Positions 34,601 through 40,849 of a stretch of 42,766 bases of DNA are shown one piece after another (positions within the stretch are counted from its first letter, which is position 1; every line of letters begins with the position of its first letter). The stretch covers positions 1 to 42,766 of the forward strand of contig PEXL01000017.1 of assembly GCA_002779065.1 (NCBI GenBank), written 5' to 3'. Under the pieces are notes generated by a model, which saw only the letters and a list, made by a program, of their open reading frames with translations, did not search any database and was not told the DNA's origin. The translations under genes and the position numbers were made by a program. This DNA is from Candidatus Diapherotrites archaeon CG08_land_8_20_14_0_20_34_12 (GTDB lineage: Archaea; Iainarchaeota; Iainarchaeia; Iainarchaeales; 0-14-0-20-34-12).

Positions 34601-35261
34601 AAATTACTTTCAAATTATTTGGGTTAATATCACACAATTCAACATTGTCTTCAATTACTTTTTTATTTTCCAAATGCTTGTCGACAAGCTCGCCAAGCTT
34701 TACTGTGTCACCATTACCCAACAATATTTCAAGATTATAATCTCCGCATTTTCCGGAACCAGACATTGCCATAATTGCAAGGTGTTTTTTTAACATGCGA
34801 GTCATATTCAATTTTACTGGAAGATCATGATGTTCAACATTGCCTAAATGCATTCCAGATTCATCAAAATGGAAGAATTTCTTCAGTTTTTCATTGTCTG
34901 CAATCCTTACCTTTGAACCAGGACTTGGGGGGAAACTTGGCCTGTAAAAATTATCGCCGGAATAAACACCTAAAGGTTTTGTGTTTGCTACAAGATATTC
35001 CCATTCATGCACAGGGAATTGCTCAAACAACGCTTGGCCCTTTGATTCAAATTCCTTTACTGAATCAGCCCTTTCAAAATATTTATTAGTTCTAAAAACA
35101 TCCATTACCAATGCAATAAAATTCCCACTTGCATTTTCGATCTCAACAAATTGCCCTCTATGTATCAAACCGGAGGTAACAACAAAATCTGCAGTGCTAG
35201 GGCTTGGAGAATTAATTGCAGATATAACTGTTCCAACTGTTTGTGCATTCTTTGCGACCAT
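31665..35261 (-). CDS. herA: HerA bipolar DNA translocase, interrupted by an intein
   Basis: A 1198-codon gene; without the 683-residue intein it encodes a 515-residue HerA, the FtsK-like hexameric ATPase that works with NurA to resect DNA ends. Residues 1-150 form the HAS-barrel. Walker A is MSGSGK (166-171), split from S855 (SFSTACL) by the intein. The C-terminal part has LDPHGEYSSF, Walker B LLIAEEAHQWCPE, then SQRP and QCSTHMILRITNPNDL. The gene ends in TAG. The promoter has the 18-bp element at 35301-35318 and TTTATAAAC at 35290-35282. Confidence 0.95.
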   Translation of the reverse strand: MVAKNAQTVGTVISAINSPSPSTADFVVTSGLIHRGQFVEIENASGNFIALVMDVFRTNKYFERADSVKEFESKGQALFEQFPVHEWEYLVANTKPLGVYSGDNFYRPSFPPSPGSKVRIADNEKLKKFFHFDESGMHLGNVEHHDLPVKLNMTRMLKKHLAIMAMSGSGKCGDYNLEILLGNGDTVKLGELVDKHLENKKVIEDNVELCDINPNNLKVISLDENNQPIASEIKAFMRRKAPKKMFKIKTRTGKQLLVTPEHPIPILNEQINWVQAKNLAKKDYLITAMPQIAGSEQIIDFVQLWENSTKVRVDDKSILAELKSKLFEKYSMKEFSRIVNMPSRKLQYLLSYPGVSLNNLKLICDKLDMNFLEICSKIKTLKVRSSRIPAKIMVDENFARFMAYLLAEGHNGGQTISFTNSSNLIRDDFSNLAKLLGIVANINRKRDIELRIYNKLLADSLFKLGFTNSSWTKYVPKEILLSKKSVLAAFLSAFIDCDGYVCSKKSHIEITLASKQMLDNIEQIVLRFKLNPIRKIKTVKGKQYGRLFLGGADYLNILNNELTLLIDYKAKALKECSLKKSNSNVRVIPNIKHTLGFLKNKLNLTQNQFVNIANYLSLNERHDDPTPISLRSLLAEFEHNYANIHSAITQTKKLFYVMPNLTEEDAKQILVNAYSKYDFNKIAKNTKVSNTTARRVVRGLTEPTINTFYLAKNVLALENESDLGIDTITNLDFKQIANQIRVLCKNLGYEIGELCCRSGFRGQYLDGYSYNPLNTIKYSNIYKVLYNLFIISIDKEKQLPEIREKLDFLHTLVSDGLFFDAIKSVEEVDYDKKYVYDLCVEEHNFVANNLIIHNSFSTACLIEELLNRPKQKGRIAIVVLDPHGEYSSFAQPVKDGKYEDFSDRTKIIKAQNIRIAVPKMSVHMLAGIIPGLTAPQKRDLSRILSCLKEDMRKGLGPFDWSHVKDAILKDNNIKQNSKFPLLGWIDDLMSYNLFARTDMPAISELIKPGTLTIIDFSDVVNMKKKQMIVSYFANKLFDERKSNVIPPTLLIAEEAHQWCPEHVSEESAISRSILRTIAREGRKFGMSLCIISQRPVQLDTTTLSQCSTHMILRITNPNDLKHIAESSEGIDQRSFGIINSLQVGEALLVGEATGYPLFFKVRYRKSMPSKHEISLEDAALKFEQSADKTREETAEFLP
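32700..34748 (-). mobile_element. Intein with LAGLIDADG homing endonuclease in the HerA P-loop
   Basis: In-frame insertion of 2049 nt (residues 172-854 of the precursor). It begins with Cys (CGDYNLEILLGNGD, block A), has the block B TPEHPIP near 259-265, and ends NLIIHN with Ser as the first C-extein residue. Two LAGLIDADG-like helices are MAYLLAEGHN (402-411) and FLSAFIDCDGY (490-500). Helix-turn-helix-like segments flank them, for example MKEFSRIVNMPSRKLQYLL and a KIAKNTKVSNTTARRVVRGL stretch, probably for target-site binding. Excision is needed to rebuild G-S-G-K-S of the ATPase. All splicing residues are in place, so it appears active. Confidence 0.93.
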
Positions 35262-35281
35262 AATTAACTAAACAAAAAGTT

Positions 35282-35318
35282 GTTTATAAAGGATTGCGAA
35301 GAGTAGATTTCCGCTGAA
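35282..35318 (-). promoter_or_regulatory. Regulon promoter of herA
   Basis: TTCAGCGGAAATCTACTC (35318-35301), 10-nt spacer, TTTATAAAC (35290-35282), then 20 nt to the herA ATG. The upstream side abuts palindromic element copy 3 with six bases between. Confidence 0.8.
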
Positions 35319-35324
35319 TGGCCC

Positions 35325-35400
35325 CTTTCTTTTCTTAAAAAGAAAAGAAAGACCCCAGGGTTCAAAGAAAAGAAGGAAAATTTTGCAAGAAAAAAGAAGG
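35325..35400 (+). repeat. Palindromic element copy 3 (upstream of herA promoter)
   Basis: A perfect 12-bp palindrome CTTTCTTTTCTT / AAGAAAAGAAAG with an AAA loop (35325-35351), then ACCCCAGGGTTC and purine-rich tracts to about 35400. It fills the space between the end of the leftward paralogue B gene and the herA promoter. In that reading direction its T-rich strand could also terminate transcription. Confidence 0.65.
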
Positions 35401-35406
35401 ATAAAA

Positions 35407-36051
35407 TTATTTTCTATATTTTTTATACGTAGCTTCTATCTGACTTCGATAATCTGGGAAGTGTTCAGTTAATCTGAACAAATTAGGCCTCATCGGATCA
35501 GAATCAAAATCAGCATATGCCTTGCGGCTGTAATAGATTGCACCAACATCAGTTATTGCCCTTGATGCGATATGCGCTGATTCGTGTTTTGGGCTCCGGA
35601 AATAAAGCAACCAAGGTTCTGTAACACTCCTGCCTTTAAGTATAAATAATCCGTTATTATGCATTATTGCCAAATCCCTTGCAATGCCTTTTATTAATGA
35701 TTCGGCATTCACACACCCTTGAATAATATCAGGATCGAAATGTAAATCCAAAGCAATTGTTCTGCCGCCTTTTGACAAATCCCTTGCGAAAAGATATTTT
35801 CTTTCTGAAATTCCCTCCACCTTGGCAGTTGGAATTTTTAATTTCCGCAATCTGGAAAAGATGGCTTTATGCCTTCTGGCAACAGCACTTTCAGAAGCAG
35901 AAGTATGCTGAAAAAATCTTTTTCGTAAAAGATGTTTCTTGCGATAACCTCTGCCTGAAGCAAATGCAAGAACCTCTATGGCATCCCTTCCACTATTCCT
36001 TGAACCTGTCTGCCTTGCTTTGGCAAACCTTATTCTGTTTGGCTTAGGCAT
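35407..36051 (-). CDS. Kinase-fold-like lineage-specific protein, paralogue B
   Basis: A 214-residue paralogue of the protein at 30946-31623. Shared blocks include RKLKIPTAKVEGIS, YLFARDLSKGG, IARDLAIMHNNGLFI, EPWLLYF, ASRAITDVGAI. The Asp that could serve as catalytic base in paralogue A (ELWID) is replaced here (GLFIL), which suggests a pseudokinase or a non-kinase role. The basic N-terminus is MPKPNRIRFAKAR. The two genes bracket herA. No 18-bp element precedes this gene. Confidence 0.5.
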   Translation of the reverse strand: MPKPNRIRFAKARQTGSRNSGRDAIEVLAFASGRGYRKKHLLRKRFFQHTSASESAVARRHKAIFSRLRKLKIPTAKVEGISERKYLFARDLSKGGRTIALDLHFDPDIIQGCVNAESLIKGIARDLAIMHNNGLFILKGRSVTEPWLLYFRSPKHESAHIASRAITDVGAIYYSRKAYADFDSDPMRPNLFRLTEHFPDYRSQIEATYKKYRK

Positions 36052-36107
36052 ACCTGAATTATGCAGGCATTAGATTTTATCTTTTGCTGATAAATAGCAC
36101 ATTACTT

Positions 36108-36536
36108 TTAGAGTTCATTCTTGCAGATAAATACAAGCAGCTCAACAAGCACCTGATTCATTGAATAAGCAAACAGGCCAATTGCGCCAAAAAAGAAAAG
36201 ATCTGTAGGGGTTGGGGTTAATTTGAACTGGGCAAGCATTGCAAATGTTGCAGTATATATTGCAACAAGCAAAATGGCAATATTTATTGCATGCCTCTTG
36301 AAATTCCAGCGTTCAAGCCTAACTGTTCTGCCAAGCAAAGCTTCAATTGCAGGCCTTGCTGCCAAGAGCCAGGCTGCAAAAAAGAGGATTGCATTTACAA
36401 AAAAAGGAATATAGGAAAATTCTTGGCTTGGTGTTTCAGGAACGCTTGCAACAAGGTAAGCAAGCCAATATGCAATAAGCGTTCCAAATAATAAAGTGAT
36501 TTTTATAAAACCAAAAATTATTTTCATTGCATCCAT
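36108..36536 (-). CDS. Four-helix integral membrane protein, unknown
   Basis: A 142-residue hydrophobic protein with about four membrane segments: residues 5-30, 42-60, 84-105 and 115-138. Between segments 2 and 3 lies a basic loop, RTVRLERWNFKRH. I do not recognise the family. It lies alone between the kinase-like paralogue B and the TAG-interrupted gene, which diverges from it. Confidence 0.6.
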   Translation of the reverse strand: MDAMKIIFGFIKITLLFGTLIAYWLAYLVASVPETPSQEFSYIPFFVNAILFFAAWLLAARPAIEALLGRTVRLERWNFKRHAINIAILLVAIYTATFAMLAQFKLTPTPTDLFFFGAIGLFAYSMNQVLVELLVFICKNEL

Positions 36537-36610
36537 AAAAGAAACCAGATAACATACTTAGAATTAGACATTATTAAAAATAAATGCTAGCTTAAGTTAT
36601 TTGGTCAACT

Positions 36611-37177
36611 ATGCCAAAAAGTCCTAATGCAAGAAGAGGTTGGCATGCTGCAAAGATCGCTTCCTTTAGGGAAGAATTAAAGCGCAGGCCTGTGCAAAAA
36701 AAGGATTACCCAAAGATAATAGAGCATTATAGGGAAAGGATTGATGATTGCTTTGATTCTAATATGGAAACAGATGGCTTGAGTGGCTAGGTAAGGGGTT
36801 ATATTGAATTTGACAAAGGCGTTGACAGAATGTGGCATGATTTTAACCAATTAGGGCTTCGCAATTGGGAATAGCATAGTGTAGTGCCACAGATAAGGGA
36901 AAGGTATTTCGAGCTGAAAGCTCGATTCCTTAATTTAATAAAAGGCGAGGCAAAAGCATATTGTGGATTTATTGCAAAAGACATTTATGAAAGTGCAAGG
37001 CGCGGAAGGCCTTTCACCCTAAGCACATTCCAGGAAGCTGCAAGGAATCAAATAGAGCATGCACTCGAATTGCTACCGGCAACTGAAAGGAATGAGGTAC
37101 TGGAAGCATATGGAAAGGGCATGGGAATAATAGAAGACGCCTTGGGGAAGAAATTAAATGGTTTAAAAAGGCCTTGA
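36611..37177 (+). pseudogene. Basic lineage-specific gene interrupted by two in-frame TAG codons
   Basis: One continuous frame of 188 codons runs from ATG 36611 to TGA 37177 with TAG at 36788-36790 and 36872-36874 and no frameshift. The start MPKSPNARRGWHAAK matches the M-P-x-x-x-R basic start of neighbours at 31623, 36051 and 42301. The piece after the second TAG is a 100-residue helical stretch with coding character (RERYFELKARFLNLIKGEAK). Either two recent nonsense substitutions inactivated it, or TAG is read through. TAG serves as normal stop in pelA, cca, herA and the mgtC-like gene, which favours a pseudogene. Confidence 0.6.
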
Positions 37178-38248
37178 ATCTCTTCGCATTAATCGGAAAT
37201 TAGTGCCTAATTTATCTGCTATTTTATTAAAAATAAATTCAATTTCGTCTGGATTTAAACCTGCCCTTAAATCTGCTTCAATTAGGGGAGAAGGAAATGC
37301 ATATTCCCTGTGCAATGAAGATACTTGATAAATTACTGAAGAAATTTTATCTATAAATTCTGTTAGTTTTTGACTTTTTTCATTGCTTAGGAATTCAATC
37401 CTTAAAGCACGGTCGTATTTTGAGGGTTTTAAATAACAGACATTTACTGCTTTAGAATATTTTTCATTGAAATCTGAAAGAATAGGGTGTTGTTCAATAT
37501 CAACTGTGTAAGGGAAGGCCGCAGTTCTTTCTTTTTCTTTAAGCAAATGATCCAAAAGAACTGAATCATAACAATCATCAAATTTAGATTTATTTTGCTC
37601 GGAAACAAAATTTTGTTGAATTATTTCCCTGAATCTTGAGCCCCGAGAATCTTCAATGCAGCCAATTAAAATTGTGCCATTGTCTTCAGCTGCTTTATAT
37701 AAACTTTCAAATAAAGAAATTACTTTTGAATATGAGCTTGTTACCTTTGAATCCTTCCTTGGCTTGTCCGCATGTTGCGGGATGATTGAACCATCAAGCA
37801 GGCAGTATTCTGGCTTGTGTTTTTCAATTATCTCTTTTGCCAAACTGATCTCTTCAAACAAGCGGTATAAGCTCTTTGAAACAGAACTTTCATCCAATTG
37901 TAAAGCGCCATTAATAAAAATCGGTTTTGGGAATGAAAACATTTCTGGATAATATTCTGCCTTTTCAAGAGTGCTATTTTTATAAGAAAAAAGGACTGAT
38001 GCTGTCCTTATAAAAAGTAAATCAAACGAATATAGATTCTTGCCAACAAAACCGGAATCAACCGCCGCAATTCTTGAATTTAAATGATGTTCAGCTATTG
38101 GAAAAACCAATTGCTCTTCGAGCAAAGGGCTTTTTCCTTCATTTTTTAAATATTTTTTTGGGAGAATTTCCTTAACAGCTTCGCTTCTCTTTGATTCATT
38201 TATTTTTATATTTTCAACTGCTTCTGAAATGATTTTGAGTGGATTCAT
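37163..38248 (-). CDS. nurA: NurA 5'-3' nuclease
   Basis: A 361-residue nuclease that partners HerA in DNA end resection. The first catalytic Asp is in IAAVDSGFVG (D64), followed by a second acidic motif CLLDGSIIP, and the C-terminal REYAFPSPLIEADLRAG. The ATG at 38248 is preferred: the frame extends further upstream, but the family starts here and the TATA box would otherwise lie inside the gene. It is separated from herA by 1.9 kb. It overlaps the convergent TAG-interrupted gene by 15 nt. Confidence 0.88.
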   Translation of the reverse strand: MNPLKIISEAVENIKINESKRSEAVKEILPKKYLKNEGKSPLLEEQLVFPIAEHHLNSRIAAVDSGFVGKNLYSFDLLFIRTASVLFSYKNSTLEKAEYYPEMFSFPKPIFINGALQLDESSVSKSLYRLFEEISLAKEIIEKHKPEYCLLDGSIIPQHADKPRKDSKVTSSYSKVISLFESLYKAAEDNGTILIGCIEDSRGSRFREIIQQNFVSEQNKSKFDDCYDSVLLDHLLKEKERTAAFPYTVDIEQHPILSDFNEKYSKAVNVCYLKPSKYDRALRIEFLSNEKSQKLTEFIDKISSVIYQVSSLHREYAFPSPLIEADLRAGLNPDEIEFIFNKIADKLGTNFRLMRRDSRPF

Positions 38249-38271
38249 CTGAAATAAAGTGGAAAAATGAA

Positions 38272-38308
38272 GTATATAAAGAAGTGGAAAGAGTGGATTT
38301 CCGGTGAA
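38272..38308 (-). promoter_or_regulatory. Regulon promoter of nurA
   Basis: TTCACCGGAAATCCACTC (38308-38291), 10-nt spacer, TTTATATAC (38280-38272), then 23 nt to the nurA ATG. The element is identical to the proximal copy before the inactivated polymerase. Palindromic element copy 4 begins six bases beyond it. Confidence 0.8.
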
Positions 38309-38314
38309 CCCATC

Positions 38315-38394
38315 CTTTTCTTTCTTTCGCAAAGAAAGAAAAGTCTAGGTGCTGACAAAAGAAAGAAAACTTAGTTGCCAAAAGAGAAAGAAAA
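38315..38394 (+). repeat. Palindromic element copy 4 (upstream of nurA promoter)
   Basis: A perfect 13-bp palindrome CTTTTCTTTCTTT / AAAGAAAGAAAAG with a CGC loop (38315-38343), then TCTAGGTGCTGAC, AAAAGAAAGAAAAC, and a further CTTAGTTGCC plus AAAAGAGAAAGAAAA. The unit therefore has a second linker and A/G run. Confidence 0.7.
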
Positions 38395-38562
38395 TTATCT
38401 TGAAGATAATTTATTCTGCTGCCTGCTCCAGACTTTATTCGGGGTTTTTTTAAGCCAAGCTGCATAAGCGTCAATAAATTGCAGTCTTTGTTCAAAATTC
38501 CTTTTCTTTTCCTCTTCAAGCTCCCTTAAGTCTGATTTTGTAAGTTTTAGTAATTTTTCCAT
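38395..38562 (-). CDS. Small partner protein of the nucleotidyltransferase (55 aa)
   Basis: A 55-residue charged protein, with LTKSDLRELEEEKKRNFEQR and the ending YAAWLKKTPNKVWSRQQNK. The W-L-K-K-T-P-N-x-V-W-S-x-Q-Q pattern resembles small proteins encoded beside nucleotidyltransferase genes in archaea. Its ATG overlaps the last 16 nt of the nucleotidyltransferase gene in another frame, so translation is coupled. The pair could be a toxin-antitoxin-like unit; the second component is not a HEPN protein. Confidence 0.65.
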   Translation of the reverse strand: MEKLLKLTKSDLRELEEEKKRNFEQRLQFIDAYAAWLKKTPNKVWSRQQNKLSSR

Positions 38563-39155
38563 AAAATCCTCTCGGCTTCCTTTTGGACCATTAATTCCTT
38601 AATATGTGATTTTAACAAATCAATATCCAAATGTTCTTTAAATACTTTATATAAGTGCCTTGCATCTTCAAAATCCTTCTCGCTACCTAACTTGAGCTTG
38701 AATGCAATCTGCAATTCTATTTCAGAAGTATTCAATTTATTGCTATTTAACAAAACTTCAACTTTATTTATTAAAGAATAATTATTATATTTTGTTTTCG
38801 GGAACTTTATCTCACAGTTTGGGATGAAAGTATTTTTTAATGCAAACCGGATTGCAAGCTTTTCTTTCAGGTAATTTTCATAGGCATCCTTGGCATCTGC
38901 TGCATTTAAGCAGTCAAATTCTTTCACCAAATCATTCCAAAATTCCTGAAATTTGCTAAACGGCATTTCTTCGATGAAAAAATCAACATCTTCTGTTTCC
39001 CTGCTTCTTCCAAATAAAATTGCAATATAACCAGAAATGATCACATAATCAATTTTGTGTTTTTTAAGCATCTTTACAAATTTAAGCACAAAGCGATCAA
39101 GCGGAGAAAGCTCTTTTTTGAATGAAATTTTATTTTTAGAAAAAGCCAATTCCAT
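38547..39155 (-). CDS. Nucleotidyltransferase-fold protein
   Basis: A 202-residue protein of the Pol-beta-like nucleotidyltransferase superfamily (MNT/AbiEii-like). The catalytic region is VIISGYIAILFGRSRETEDVDFFIEE, giving the Asp-x-Asp-like pair D-V-D after G-x-S. The second half is helical with an A-x-x-L-K-L-G-S-E-K-D-F-E-D-A-R-H-L-Y block typical of these proteins. Its promoter carries the 18-bp regulon element and its end overlaps a 55-residue partner gene. Confidence 0.8.
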   Translation of the reverse strand: MELAFSKNKISFKKELSPLDRFVLKFVKMLKKHKIDYVIISGYIAILFGRSRETEDVDFFIEEMPFSKFQEFWNDLVKEFDCLNAADAKDAYENYLKEKLAIRFALKNTFIPNCEIKFPKTKYNNYSLINKVEVLLNSNKLNTSEIELQIAFKLKLGSEKDFEDARHLYKVFKEHLDIDLLKSHIKELMVQKEAERILWKNY

Positions 39156-39173
39156 AAATAGAACTTATTGAAA

Positions 39174-39212
39174 GCATTTAAATTGGTTTTCAAGGAGCAG
39201 ATTTCCGCTGAA
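39174..39212 (-). promoter_or_regulatory. Regulon promoter of the nucleotidyltransferase gene
   Basis: TTCAGCGGAAATCTGCTC (39212-39195), 12-nt spacer, TTTAAATGC (39182-39174), then 18 nt to the ATG at 39155. It differs by one base (A to G at position 15) from the herA copy. Confidence 0.75.
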
Positions 39213-39281
39213 TTAGCTGCGCTTTGGCGCTAAAACAAAGAAATCAATCTGTTTTTATTATTGTTTGTGATTAATTTGATT

Positions 39282-39638
39282 ATGAATTATAAACAAGTGA
39301 TTGTAATCAGGGCAGACCTAAAAATGGGCAAGGGGAAAATTGCCGCGCAATCAAGCCATGCTTCTTTGGCAGCATATGAAAAAGCCTTGAATAAAGAGCC
39401 TGACTGGGTGGAAGAATGGAAGAGCATTGGGCAGGAAAAGGTTGTTTTAAAGGTTGGAAGTGAAAAGGAATTGCTTGAGATGTTTGAAGCTGTTAAAAAA
39501 AGGTTTCAGGGCATGCCTGCATTAATAACTGATGCTGGGCATACTCAAATTGTGGCAGGAACAAAAACCTGCTTTGCTGTTGGCCCTGTACCTGAGACCG
39601 AAATAGATAAAATAACTGGCAAGCTTAAATTAATATAA
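39282..39638 (+). CDS. pth: Peptidyl-tRNA hydrolase Pth2
   Basis: A 118-residue archaeal/eukaryotic-type enzyme that releases peptides from drop-off peptidyl-tRNA. It has KQVIVIRADLKMGKGKIAAQ, S-H-A-S-L-A-A-Y, ALITDAGHTQIVAGT and the end VGPVPETEIDKITGKLKL. The ATG at 39282 fits the family start; the frame is open further to a TTG at 39261. The gene is divergent from the nucleotidyltransferase and followed after 21 nt by the thioredoxin-fold gene. Confidence 0.94.
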   Translation: MNYKQVIVIRADLKMGKGKIAAQSSHASLAAYEKALNKEPDWVEEWKSIGQEKVVLKVGSEKELLEMFEAVKKRFQGMPALITDAGHTQIVAGTKTCFAVGPVPETEIDKITGKLKLI

Positions 39639-39659
39639 TAAAGAGTTAGGGGGGAGAAC

Positions 39660-40142
39660 ATGATGGAAAAGTATGTATTTAGCAGAGTTTTCTTGGTTTT
39701 TTTCTTGCTCCTTGTAATGTTTGGGTTATTGGGCTTAGGCAATAATGTAAAAAGCCCATTAAATAAAAATAATTTTTTCGGATTTGCAACATTATGGCAA
39801 GCACCGGAAGGAACTAATTTGGAAGAAACACCTGTAGAAAATCAGCAGCAGGCATTGCAATCAGAAAAACCTGTTTTAAGTGCATTAAAAGTTGCATTAT
39901 GCTTGAAAGATGCTGGTGCAAAAATATATGGAATATATTGGAGTGAACATACTGCTAAACAAAGAGAAATATTGGGGGAGTATTTCAAATACTTAACCTA
40001 TGTTGAATGCCAAACAGGCAATGAAATACTGCCTGAATGTGAAGGAGTCAAGGTTTCAGAATATCCTTTATGGGTAATAAATGGCAAAAAACTGAAAGGA
40101 GAGCAAACTTTGGAACAATTGGCAACTGCTGCCGGCTGCTAA
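39660..40142 (+). CDS. Thioredoxin-fold membrane protein lacking the CxxC
   Basis: A 160-residue protein with an N-terminal transmembrane helix (8-27) and a thioredoxin-like domain like that attached to or paired with VKOR. In relatives the strand F-Y-G-A-x-W is followed by C-P-H-C; here it is IYGIYWSEHT, with S95 and T98 replacing both redox Cys. Other Cys of the family remain: C81, C117 (YVEC), C127 and C160. YPLWVINGKKLKGEQTLEQLA matches the family C-terminus. GGGGGAG 9-12 nt upstream is a strong ribosome-binding site. It may bind rather than oxidise partners. Confidence 0.75.
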   Translation: MMEKYVFSRVFLVFFLLLVMFGLLGLGNNVKSPLNKNNFFGFATLWQAPEGTNLEETPVENQQQALQSEKPVLSALKVALCLKDAGAKIYGIYWSEHTAKQREILGEYFKYLTYVECQTGNEILPECEGVKVSEYPLWVINGKKLKGEQTLEQLATAAGC

Positions 40143-40195
40143 ACTGCTTTTGAGAACAGGATTAAATTTATTAAAAGAACTTTCATAAGCATAGT

Positions 40196-40849
40196 ATGCT
40201 TGCAAGGAAAAAAAGAGTGTTTGTTTTTTTTGCTATAATTTATGTCATATTTATTTCTGTTTTTCTGTATTTGCTCTTTTTTAATTCAGGATTAACATTG
40301 GATAGGGAAATAACCCCTAATGGGGAAAAACTTTTTTTAAGCAATGAAGCTTCACACATAATCAATAATATAGATATAATTGATGAAAAAGGAAACAAAA
40401 TAGGCTTTATTGCTGAATTAAAACCAAAAGAAAAGAAGGTTATTGAAGTTCCAAAAGAAATAATAAAAATAACGGCAAATGCGCCATGGCATGTTCCTGT
40501 CAGCATAGCAATAATTAAAATTGAGGCCGGTGTTCCTCTTAATTTAAGTGCAAATTACCCAAAAAAGGTAAAGGTTGGAACAGTATTCAAGATTTATCTT
40601 GAAATTTGCTCGGATGAGATGAAAACCGGGGAGATAGAAACAAGCATAGCTTCAGATTTATTGAAAACTGATGATATGGATACAGATAATGATAAGCTAT
40701 TTGAAAGAACTATTGCTATGAATGGCCAAAAATGCATTAATGAAGACTTTGAATTTGAGGCAATAGGAAAAGGAACTGCACAGATAATATTTAAATTAAA
40801 AGCACTAAATACTATAAAGGAATTAAAGGTAGAGATGGTGATTGAATAA
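40196..40849 (+). CDS. Membrane-anchored protein with beta-sandwich ectodomain
   Basis: A 217-residue protein with an N-terminal transmembrane helix (about residues 8-28) and an ectodomain that looks like two small beta-sandwiches, e.g. VPLNLSANYPKKVKVGTVFKIYLEIC and GTAQIIFKLKALNTIKELKVEMV. No family recognised. Its TAA shares a base with the next ATG (TAATG), so it is co-translated with the coiled-coil protein. Confidence 0.55.
   Translation: MLARKKRVFVFFAIIYVIFISVFLYLLFFNSGLTLDREITPNGEKLFLSNEASHIINNIDIIDEKGNKIGFIAELKPKEKKVIEVPKEIIKITANAPWHVPVSIAIIKIEAGVPLNLSANYPKKVKVGTVFKIYLEICSDEMKTGEIETSIASDLLKTDDMDTDNDKLFERTIAMNGQKCINEDFEFEAIGKGTAQIIFKLKALNTIKELKVEMVIE

Noticed and set aside
36611..37177. 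Pyrrolysine-containing protein
   Set aside because: No pyl genes are seen here, and TAG ends cca, pelA, herA and the mgtC-like gene; kept only as an open alternative in the findings.
38249..38332. Upstream extension of NurA to 389 residues
   Set aside because: It would place the TATA box and regulon element inside the coding region and adds no conserved residues.
29337..39212. The 18-bp element as the Sulfolobus ANTTTC damage motif
   Set aside because: The T-T-T-C core is preceded by G-A rather than A-N, and the conserved sequence is much longer; only the broad idea of a damage-type regulon is shared.
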